Positions 26,225 to 34,200 of a stretch of 52,600 nt of DNA are shown piece after piece. Numbering within the stretch: the stretch's first letter is position 1; every line of letters starts with the position of its first letter. This DNA is from an uncultured Clostridia bacterium. GTDB taxonomy: Bacteria > Bacillota > Clostridia > Christensenellales > Borkfalkiaceae. The stretch spans positions 1 through 52,600 of the forward strand of contig CANOUP010000012.1 of NCBI GenBank assembly GCA_947570625.1, read 5' to 3'. Made by a program: the position numbers and the translations under genes. The notes below the pieces were generated by a model. That model made no database searches. It worked only from the letters and a program-made list of their open reading frames with translations, and was not told where the DNA came from.

Positions 26225-26253
26225 ATTTTAACATATTGCCGAAAAAAACGCAA
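26225..26253 (-). promoter_or_regulatory. dinB promoter, leaderless geometry
   Basis: Minus strand: -35 TTGCGT (26248-26253), 17-bp spacer, TG-N-TAAAAT with the -10 at 26225-26230, then six bases to the ATG. The -35 lies just behind the T-tract of the aroA terminator. Confidence 0.75.
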
Positions 26254-26258
26254 AATAA

Positions 26259-26278
26259 AACCCCGTAAATGCGGGGTT
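26259..26278 (-). terminator. aroA terminator
   Basis: 7-bp stem AACCCCG/CGGGGTT with 6-nt loop; TTTTATTTT follows on the minus strand. The stem begins within the last base of the aroA stop codon, an unusually tight arrangement. Confidence 0.8.
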
Positions 26279-27492
26279 CAGGTAAGCTCCGCAATTACGC
26301 CGTCAAGTACCGAGAAATAATCCTTGAAGGTTTTGGAACACACCTCCGCGTCCTCTATTACCACACCGTCGGCGCGCAGTCCCGTCACGGCAAAGCTCAT
26401 TGCGACGCGGTGGTCGCCGAAGGTGCGTATGCGAGCGGGTTTAGGCTGTGAAGGATATATTTTTATTCCGTCCTCGCGCTCTTCGCACCTTACGCCCATA
26501 GCCGTAAGATTTTCGTACATTGCGCGTATCCTGTCGCATTCCTGTCCGCGGATATGTGCTATACCGCATATTTCAGTCGGACCGGAAAAATAAGGAGCGA
26601 TTGCCGAAAGGGTGAGAGCCTGGTCGGAATATGCGCCCATATTCACGCGTCCGCCGTCGAAATTTTCAATAAGCCTGATAAATTTCATATCGCCCTGCAT
26701 ACTTTCGGACGAAATACCTTCGACGCATATGCGCGTACCCAGCACCCTGTTAATTGCATAGAAGTACGCACCCGCCGAAACGTCGGGCTCTATTGTATAG
26801 TTCCTTGCCGTATACTTGCCCGAAACCGCATATGCGCCGTCATTCACTACCTGCGCACCGAACGAGCGCATCATTTTAACGGTCATTTCCGCGTAATCGA
26901 GCCCGTGACTGCCGACCGTATTTATTTTATACGGTCTGTCCGCGCAGACCGAAGCCATTAAAAGCGCGGAAAGAAACTGACTGCTTTTGCTTATGTCCGC
27001 AGTGACGCCGTCCGCGCACGCCGAAGTACCCCTTATTATAAACGGAAAGGAATTTTCCTTTTCTAAAAAAGTAAACTTTGCGCCCAGACTTTCAAGCGCC
27101 TTGACGAGCGGCGCGACGGGACGTTTTTTCATCTGTTCGGAACAGCATACGGTAAATTCGCCGTTGTTCAAAGCGAGAACTGCGGGAAGAAAGCGCCCCG
27201 CCGTGCCTGCGCTTCCCACGTTTATTTTTGCGCGGGTTACGGGGAGTTTTCCGCCACAGCCCTTTATCCTGAGAGCTTGTCCGTCCGTACGGCAGTCTAT
27301 GCCCAGCTCTTTAAGACAGTTTAAAAAAGTTGCGCAGTCGTCCGAAAACTGCGCGCCGTATAAAACGCTTTCACCTTCGGCAAGCGCAGAAATCAGCATT
27401 GCGCGCGCCGTAATACTCTTAGAGCCGGGCACGCGCACGCTTACGCTTTTGTTATTCGTTTTGCCGTAAATGTTTTTAACCGCGTAATCCAT
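26278..27492 (-). CDS. aroA: 3-phosphoshikimate 1-carboxyvinyltransferase (EPSP synthase)
   Basis: 404-residue shikimate-pathway enzyme joining shikimate-3-phosphate and PEP. Seen: VRVPGSKSITARAMLISAL near the N-terminus, NVGSAGTAGRFLPA in place of the usual GNAGTA-R-F (Ser for Asn), KSSQFLSALLMA, and GDHRVAMSFAVTGL near the end. Slightly shorter than the usual 420-430. It starts one base after the trhP stop, with a weak purine-rich site AAGAAGAAAG. No other aro gene is in the window; it is the last gene of the RNase J operon. Confidence 0.92.
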   Translation of the reverse strand: MDYAVKNIYGKTNNKSVSVRVPGSKSITARAMLISALAEGESVLYGAQFSDDCATFLNCLKELGIDCRTDGQALRIKGCGGKLPVTRAKINVGSAGTAGRFLPAVLALNNGEFTVCCSEQMKKRPVAPLVKALESLGAKFTFLEKENSFPFIIRGTSACADGVTADISKSSQFLSALLMASVCADRPYKINTVGSHGLDYAEMTVKMMRSFGAQVVNDGAYAVSGKYTARNYTIEPDVSAGAYFYAINRVLGTRICVEGISSESMQGDMKFIRLIENFDGGRVNMGAYSDQALTLSAIAPYFSGPTEICGIAHIRGQECDRIRAMYENLTAMGVRCEEREDGIKIYPSQPKPARIRTFGDHRVAMSFAVTGLRADGVVIEDAEVCSKTFKDYFSVLDGVIAELT

Positions 27493-27493
27493 A

Positions 27494-28684
27494 TTACTTT
27501 CTTCTTCTTAAAATGTCGCCCGCGTTCAGAGCATAAGGGCAGTTGATTGAATAGTGCTCCTGTACGAGCTTACAGTCGGAAACTTTTTCTCCCGCCGACG
27601 TTTCGGCGCTTTCCACGATAAAGCTTTTTCCGAAATTTTCCGAAGGCGAAAGTACTTCCAGCCTGTCGCCCACGGCAAAGCGCGTGCGCATTTCTACGAC
27701 GGCGGAGCCCTCTTTTGCGGAAATAACGTTGCCTATGTAATCGCACCCGCCCTTTGTCTGGCTGTCGGAATAATTGACCGTGCCAGAATTTGCGCCGAGC
27801 GCGTAAGCCGTGGTGTAGTCGCGGTGCGCGGAAGCGAGAAGTTCGCTTTCGACCGTTGAGTCGAATCCTCCGTCCATACATCTGCGGTAAGCGTTGATGA
27901 CGGTGGCAAGGTAATACTCCGACTTCATTCTGCCCTCTATTTTAAACGAGCAAACGCCCGCCCTTTCAAGTTCGGAAAGGTGCGCGGACATATTCAAATC
28001 CTTGCTGTTGAATATGTATGTGCCCCGTCCGTCCTCTTCCACGTCCAGATAACCGCCGTCGGGGGAGTCGCTCTTTTTTACGCTGTAATTCCACCTGCAC
28101 GCCTGTACGCACTCGCCCCTGTTGGACGGGCGTGACGCAAGGTAATCGGACAAAAGGCACCTGCCCGAATACGATATACACATTGCGCCGTGCACAAATG
28201 TTTCAAGCTCCATACGCGGTTCGAAAGCGTGTATTTCGGAAATTTCTTCAAGCGAAAGCTCCCTCGCGAGGATTGCCCTGCTTGCGCCCTGTTCGTAAAA
28301 AAATTTCACCGCGTATTTGTTGGTCAGGTTTGCCTGCGTAGAGATATGCACGGGCAGGGAAGGCGCGCTCTTTTTGGCCGCGTAAAAAGCCCCGCTGTCG
28401 GAAACAATTACCGCGTCGGCTCTTACTTCCGCAAGATACGAAAAATAGTCCTCCATGAGCGCGAGGTCGCTGTTTTTTGCGAATATATTTGCCGTAACGT
28501 ATACTTTTTTGCCCAGTCCGTGTGCGAACGCGACTGCCGAAGCAAGTTCTTCACGCGTGAAGTTATCGGCAAAAGAGCGGAGGGAAAAATCCTTTCCGCC
28601 TATGTACACGGCGTCCGCGCCGAAATAGAACGCGGTTTTAAGTTTTGCGTAATTGCCCGCGGGGGCTAAAAGTTCAGCTTTCAT
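27494..28684 (-). CDS. trhP: U32-family tRNA hydroxylation protein TrhP-like
   Basis: 396 residues from the ATG at 28684, which overlaps the upstream methyltransferase stop as ATGA; a long in-frame extension to 28786 runs through that gene and is rejected. The U32 signature is clear: ELLAPAGNYAKLKTAFYFGADAVYIGG, and the Cys-rich MCISYSGRCLLSDYL with GECVQACRW. Once called collagenase-like peptidases, members YegQ/TrhP (E. coli) and YrrN/YrrO (Bacillus) are needed to form 5-hydroxyuridine at tRNA position 34. Pairing with a YrrM-like methyltransferase supports that role over a protease or the 23S-modifying RlhA. Bacillus has two tandem U32 genes; only one is here. Confidence 0.85.
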   Translation of the reverse strand: MKAELLAPAGNYAKLKTAFYFGADAVYIGGKDFSLRSFADNFTREELASAVAFAHGLGKKVYVTANIFAKNSDLALMEDYFSYLAEVRADAVIVSDSGAFYAAKKSAPSLPVHISTQANLTNKYAVKFFYEQGASRAILARELSLEEISEIHAFEPRMELETFVHGAMCISYSGRCLLSDYLASRPSNRGECVQACRWNYSVKKSDSPDGGYLDVEEDGRGTYIFNSKDLNMSAHLSELERAGVCSFKIEGRMKSEYYLATVINAYRRCMDGGFDSTVESELLASAHRDYTTAYALGANSGTVNYSDSQTKGGCDYIGNVISAKEGSAVVEMRTRFAVGDRLEVLSPSENFGKSFIVESAETSAGEKVSDCKLVQEHYSINCPYALNAGDILRRRK

Positions 28685-29346
28685 ATTTTTACGGATAAGG
28701 CGACTCCGTCGCCTATATTGAGTATCGTGGTGCCGAGTTCTTCGTCGGAGGTCACTGCGTCGAGGTATTCCCTTACGTGCGTGCAAAGCATTCTGCGCTT
28801 AGGCGGAACAGGCGTTTCGCCCGTTATCCAGCCGTACAGCAAGACGTCGTCCGCGACGAGCGTTCCGCCCTTTTTCAAAAGCTGTTTCAGACGGGGCAGG
28901 TATTTGACGTACTGCACTTTCGCGCAGTCGAGAAAGATAAAGTCGTACTCTTTGTCAAGCTTTTGTATTTCTTCGCCCGCGTCGCCTAAAACGGCGCAGA
29001 CCCTGCCGTCCAGCCCCAGAGATGAAAAATTTGCGCAAGCTTCCCTGTAAAATTTTTCGTCGCGCTCGATTGTGGTAAGGCGCGCGGAAGGGCTTGAAAA
29101 TAGCATTACCGCTCCCGAAATTCCTACCGCCGTGCCCAGTTCGAGAATATTTTCGGGCTTGACCGCAAGCACGAGATTTTTCAGAAAACCTGTCGTTTCA
29201 TCGTCGGCGGTTGGTATTCCGCGCGAAAACGCGCTTTCCCGCAATTTTTCTATGCAATCGGGAAGGCGGACTTTGTTCAAAGGCGCCGTGCACGACTTTT
29301 TTTCGCCCTTAGAGGTGTCGTTGTGCGCGTAGCTGTAACTATCCAT
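28681..29346 (-). CDS. trmR: tRNA 5-hydroxyuridine-34 O-methyltransferase TrmR-like
   Basis: 221-residue SAM-dependent class I O-methyltransferase of the COMT/YrrM family. Motif I is ILELGTAVGISGAVML; FDFIFLDCAK-like motif reads YDFIFLDCAK, and TLVADDVLLYG follows. YrrM of Bacillus (TrmR) methylates ho5U34 to mo5U34 in tRNA; the overlap with a trhP gene is the same order as yrrM-yrrN-yrrO and makes this the best call. A small-molecule catechol substrate cannot be excluded from sequence alone. It starts 3 nt after the RNase J stop. Confidence 0.82.
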   Translation of the reverse strand: MDSYSYAHNDTSKGEKKSCTAPLNKVRLPDCIEKLRESAFSRGIPTADDETTGFLKNLVLAVKPENILELGTAVGISGAVMLFSSPSARLTTIERDEKFYREACANFSSLGLDGRVCAVLGDAGEEIQKLDKEYDFIFLDCAKVQYVKYLPRLKQLLKKGGTLVADDVLLYGWITGETPVPPKRRMLCTHVREYLDAVTSDEELGTTILNIGDGVALSVKI

Positions 29347-29349
29347 ATT

Positions 29350-31143
29350 TTAAAGTTCTACGACCACCGGCACGATTAACGGCGACTGTTTGGTCTTTTT
29401 CATCAAATAGTTTCTAAGACTGCGCTTTATTACGCGCTTCAACTCGTCGATTGTTCCGCGCGCCAAATCGTAACTTTCGATTGTACGTAGAATAACCTCG
29501 CGTATTTCTTTATTATAGTCGCGGTGGAAGTCGAACACGAAACCGCGGGAATTGATTGCGGGCTCGCCGACAACTTCACCGCCAGAAACGGCGACGGACA
29601 CGATAAACAGCCCCTCTTCCGAAAGCTGGCGCCTGTCCTCTATGACCATACTCGCCTTTTCGTCCTCTATGCCCTCCCCGTCGATAAGGCGGGAACCCGC
29701 CTGAACGTTTTCAACGCGCCTAATTCCGTTAGACGTAACCTCTATACAGTTGCCTATTTCGGGTATGAACGCGCGGTTTTCGGGCATACCCAGCTGTTCG
29801 GCGAGCTGTAAATGCTTTTTAAGGTGTCTGTACTCGCCGTGCACGGGTATGAAATATTTGGGCTTTAACAGGGTGTGCATTATTTTATGCTCTTCCTGAC
29901 AGGCGTGACCTGATACGTGTATCTTTTCAAGACTTTCGTAAACGACGTCAGCGCCCCTTCTGTAAAGGTTGTTTATTACCCTGTACACAAGTTTTTCGTT
30001 GCCGGGAATAGGCGAAGCCGAAATAATGACAGTGTCGTTTTTGCCCACGGTGACCTGCGGATTATCGCCGTTTGCCATTCTCGTAAGCGCGCTCATCGGT
30101 TCGCCCTGACTGCCCGTCGATACTACGACAAGTTCGCTGTCCTTTAAATTTTTGGTCTTGCTTATATCGACCAGAACGCCGTCCGGGATTTTTATTTCGC
30201 CTATCTTTTCGGCGGCTTCTACGACGTTGAGCATACTTCTGCCCGAAAGCGCGGCCTTGCGCCCGTACTTTGCGGCCAGGTCGATTATCTGTTGAAGGCG
30301 GTGCACGTTGGAAGCGAACGTCGCAACGATAAGCCTTCTGTCGGCGTTTTCTGAAAACAGCCTGTCAAGCGTCGTGCCAACGACGGTTTCGCTCATCGTA
30401 AAGCCCGCGCGCTCGATATTAGTGCTTTCGCCCATATATAAAAGAACGCCCGAAGTGCCAGTTTCCGATATGGTTTTAAGGTCGATAGGTTCGCCCGCGA
30501 CAGGCGTCAAATCGATTTTGAAATCTCCGCTGTGGAAGATTACTCCCTGCGGGGTTTCTATTGAAAACGCAAGCGAGCCCGCTATGGAGTGGTTTACGTT
30601 TACGGGATGAATTTTGAAACAGCCCATCTGTACGGTATGTCCGGGCGCAATGGTTATCAGCTTCGCGTCGTTTATGCGGTGCTCCCTGAGCTTGTTGTCG
30701 ACGAGCGCAAGCGTAAGCTTGGTTCCCGCGACGGGTATTTTAAGCTCCTTTAAAAGATAGGGCACTCCGCCGATATGGTCCTCGTGTCCGTGCGTGAGTA
30801 TCACACCGCGGACTTTGGATTTATTTTCGATAAGGTAGGTGATATCGGGCACGATTAAATCGAAGCCCGGCGTTTCGTCCGTGGGGAATATCGCGCCCGC
30901 GTCGATGATGATTATATCGTCCCCGCATTCAAGCGCCGTCATATTTTTGCCTATCTCGCCCACGCCGCCGAGAAACACTATTCTCACAGGCGGAATTTTT
31001 CTTTTAACGCGCTTTACGTTCTTCAATACCGGCGCGCGTTCGGGCGTTTTTTCAGTAAATTTACGCTTGTCCCCGCCTTTTCTCGAAGGCGGACGGCGCA
31101 TTTTGCCCCTGTTTGTCGTTTTGTTGTTTTCGTTGTTTTCCAC
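29350..31143 (-). CDS. rnj: Ribonuclease J
   Basis: 597 residues from the GTG at 31143; this start has AGGAG six bases before it, whereas the ATG seven codons upstream has none. Metallo-beta-lactamase/beta-CASP exo/endonuclease for mRNA decay and rRNA maturation. Metal motif HGHEDH, then SGDFK, STGSQGEP and the C-terminal HVSGHACQEE-type motif; C-terminal dimerisation domain present. A basic, Lys/Arg-rich N-terminal tail of about 50 residues precedes the catalytic core, as in some clostridial homologues. It follows the giant repeat gene, separated by a hairpin, and leads trmR-trhP-aroA. Confidence 0.95.
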   Translation of the reverse strand: MENNENNKTTNRGKMRRPPSRKGGDKRKFTEKTPERAPVLKNVKRVKRKIPPVRIVFLGGVGEIGKNMTALECGDDIIIIDAGAIFPTDETPGFDLIVPDITYLIENKSKVRGVILTHGHEDHIGGVPYLLKELKIPVAGTKLTLALVDNKLREHRINDAKLITIAPGHTVQMGCFKIHPVNVNHSIAGSLAFSIETPQGVIFHSGDFKIDLTPVAGEPIDLKTISETGTSGVLLYMGESTNIERAGFTMSETVVGTTLDRLFSENADRRLIVATFASNVHRLQQIIDLAAKYGRKAALSGRSMLNVVEAAEKIGEIKIPDGVLVDISKTKNLKDSELVVVSTGSQGEPMSALTRMANGDNPQVTVGKNDTVIISASPIPGNEKLVYRVINNLYRRGADVVYESLEKIHVSGHACQEEHKIMHTLLKPKYFIPVHGEYRHLKKHLQLAEQLGMPENRAFIPEIGNCIEVTSNGIRRVENVQAGSRLIDGEGIEDEKASMVIEDRRQLSEEGLFIVSVAVSGGEVVGEPAINSRGFVFDFHRDYNKEIREVILRTIESYDLARGTIDELKRVIKRSLRNYLMKKTKQSPLIVPVVVEL

Positions 31144-31175
31144 TTTAATCTCCTGTCGGGTCATTCACATTAAAC

Positions 31176-31201
31176 GGGGGTTGATGAAAAAATCAACCCC
31201 C
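31176..31201 (-). terminator. Hairpin between the giant gene and RNase J
   Basis: Perfect 10-bp stem GGGGGTTGAT/ATCAACCCCC with a 6-nt loop, 11 nt past the giant gene's stop. Only three T follow on the minus strand, so it may be a partial terminator or an mRNA 3'-end stabiliser in front of rnj. Confidence 0.5.
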
Positions 31202-31212
31202 ATCTTCCTTAG

Positions 31213-34200
31213 TTATTTCTTTCTTACGTCCTTTACAAGACCGTCGTCGATAAGTTCTTCGATAGTTTCGTAAGGATACATCGACGCATAGTCGCGGTCG
31301 GGAATTTCTCTCTTTTCGCCGTTGCGCTTAGCAAGCATTTCGTCGATGAGCCTTATAGCCTTTCTCACGCCGAGGGCGCTCTTCACCTTTACCATCATAG
31401 GCGTGCCCGCTACGGACTTGTTGTCCGAAACGTCGAGGTGGTGATATACGGAAGTCTTGTATTCGTTGGGGTCAAGCGCGAGGTATAAGCAAAGCGTTTT
31501 ACCGCGTATCTTCATTCTCGCAATCGTTTCCCTGCCCTTGTTGAAGCGTTCCGCACCCCACGCGACGTTGGAGTTGACCTTTCTGTAAGACAGAAGCGCA
31601 TGCTTGACTTCGCCGTAATACTGCTTGTAATCGTCGTTGGACTGAATAATTCTCGCAATGAAACTGCGCTTGAACTTCATCATATTTTCGAAGTCGACGC
31701 CGTCCCTGAACTCCGAGCCTTCGCCCGGCATAAGTTCGTCGTCGGAGAACGCGTCCATATCGAGCACGTCGATTAAGAAATCTTCCTCGTCGTCTTCCTC
31801 TTCCTCGTCTTCGCCGAACTCTTCCTCGGCGGGAACGGCGGGTTGAAGCACTGTTTCAACCTTTTCTTGAACGGGTTCTTCAACGGGTTCTTCCTCTATA
31901 TCTTCGACGATATCGCTTACCGTAACAAGCTCTTCCTCTTCTTCCTGCATTTCGGCAACGGCGGAAGGCTGTGAAACAGCCGCTTCTTCAACCGCTTTGA
32001 CGACAGCTCCGCTTGCAAGCATTGCCTTAATCTGGGCTACGTCCTCTTCGAATTTGGAATAGCGCGCTTCGCCGTCTTCCTCCGTGTTTGCGGTAAGATT
32101 GGAAATTTTCTCTTCCACGCTGTCAAGACGTTCGGAAACTCTCCTTTCGACTTCGCTTGCAACCGCTTCCGAAAGCGCCGTGTAGTCCTCTTCGATAACG
32201 CCTTCGCACTTCTCTTCGACTTCCTCTACGGCAACCGCCTCGTTTAATCTTGCAATGTTCTCTTCGAGGTTTTCAAGGCGGGAAGCGACCCTTCTCTCTA
32301 CTTCCGACGCGACCGCTTCCGAAAGCGCCGTGTAATCCTCTTCCGCAACTTCTTCCGCGCTATCCTCGTCCTCGCTTGCGGTTATAACTTCGTTTATTCT
32401 CGAAATGTTTTCTTCGACCGTTTCGAGGCGGGGCAGTACCCTTCTCTCAACTTCCGACGCAACCGCTTCCGAAAGCGCCGTGTAGTCTTCTTCCGCAACT
32501 TCTTCCGCGGTTTCCCCATCTTCGCTTGCGGTTATAGCTTCGTTTATTCTCGAAATGTTTTCTTCGACCGTTTCGAGGCGGGGAAGTACCCTTCTCTCTA
32601 CTTCCGACGCAACCGCTTCCGAAAGAGCCGTGTAGTCCTCTTCTATGATTTCTTCGGCGTCGCCGTACTCTTCGTACTCTGCCGAGGCAATCGCTTCGTT
32701 TATCTTTGCAATGTTCTCTTCTACCGTTTCAAGACGGGAAGCAACTCTCCTCTCGACTTCCGACGCGACTGCTTCCGAAAGCGCGGTGTAATCGCTTTCT
32801 TCGGCTTCTTCCTCGTCGCCGTATTCGACTTCTTCGGGAGAAACCGCCTCGTTTATTCTCGCGATGTTTTCGTCAACGCTATCGAAACGGTGCGCGACCC
32901 TCTTTTCGACTTCCGACGCGACCGCTTCCGAAAGCGCGGTGTAATCGCTTTCTTCGGCATCGTCGGCGGGCAGTGAACAGACGGTTTCGTTTATTCTTGC
33001 AATGCTTTCTTCAAGGCTGTCGAAGCGGTAGGAAATTCTCTTTTCCAACTCTTCGGCAACGGCTTCGGAAATGCCCGTGCGGTCCTCGTCCTCGCTGAGA
33101 ACTTCGTATTCCTCGTATTCGGGCACGTCGTCCTCGGCGGTCATTATATCGGTAAGGCTGAGTATGCTTGCCTGCATTCCGTCGAGTTTTTCGCTTATAC
33201 CGCGCTGAACTTCGCTTGCGACAATGAGCGAAAGGTTAGTAATCTTCGCGTCGGAGAATTCGGAAGCGGTTTCCTCCGCACCCGTGCGAACCGCATCGGT
33301 AATTCGCGAAATGCTCTCTTCCATACTGTCAAGACGGTAGGAAACGCGCTTTTCTACCTCGCTTGCTACTGCTTCGGAAAGAACGGAATAATCTTCTTCC
33401 TCCGCGCTTTCTTCCGCTTCGCCTTCTTCGGAAGCAATCATATCCGAAAGCCTTGCGATATTTTCCTCGATTCCCGTAAGTCGGGATACGACTTCCGTAA
33501 ACGGATCTTCCTCTTCGTACTCTTCTTCGGTCTGTCCGTCTTCGTATTCTTCCTCGTCGGCGGGCGCTATAAGCTCGGTAAGCTTGGCAATGTTTTCTTC
33601 CATACCGTCAAGGCGGGAAGCGACTCCCTTTTCGATTTCCGCGGCTACTACTTCGGAAAGAAGGGCGTACTCGTCGACGGTTTCCTCTTCTTCGGAAACC
33701 TCTTCGGTATATTCTTCATCATCCGCTTCGGCTTCATCCTCTTCGGGGGTCATAAGCTCTGTGAGCTTGGCAATATTTTCTTCAATGCCTTCGAGGCGTT
33801 CGGAAACTCTTCTCTCGACCTCGCCGGCGACAGCCTCGGAAAGTTCGGTGTAACTTCCGTCCTCTTCCTCTGTTTCGTCTTCCGCGCTCTCGCTTTCTCC
33901 GGAAAGTTCAAGCTCTTCCTCTTCCGCTTCTTCGGAAGCGAGGTAATCAGCGATTTTAGCTACATTCTCCTCAACGCCCGCAAGACGCGCGCCGACTTTT
34001 TCGAGTTCGGCGGTCAGATTTTCGGGAACTGCCGTATATCCTTCGGAAGGCTGAATATATTCTTCGCGTTCTTCCGCGTATTCTTCCTGCGTTTCTTCCG
34101 CGGAAAGAAGTTCGGTAATTCTGCCTATATTTTCTTCTACGCTGTCAAGACGTTCGGAAACTCTCTTTTCCACTTCGCTTGCGACTGCTTCGGAAAGGGC

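Noticed and set aside
28685-28786. 34-residue Arg-rich N-terminal extension of the U32 protein
   Set aside because: It is the shadow of the end of the trmR gene; family proteins start at MKAELLAPAGN.
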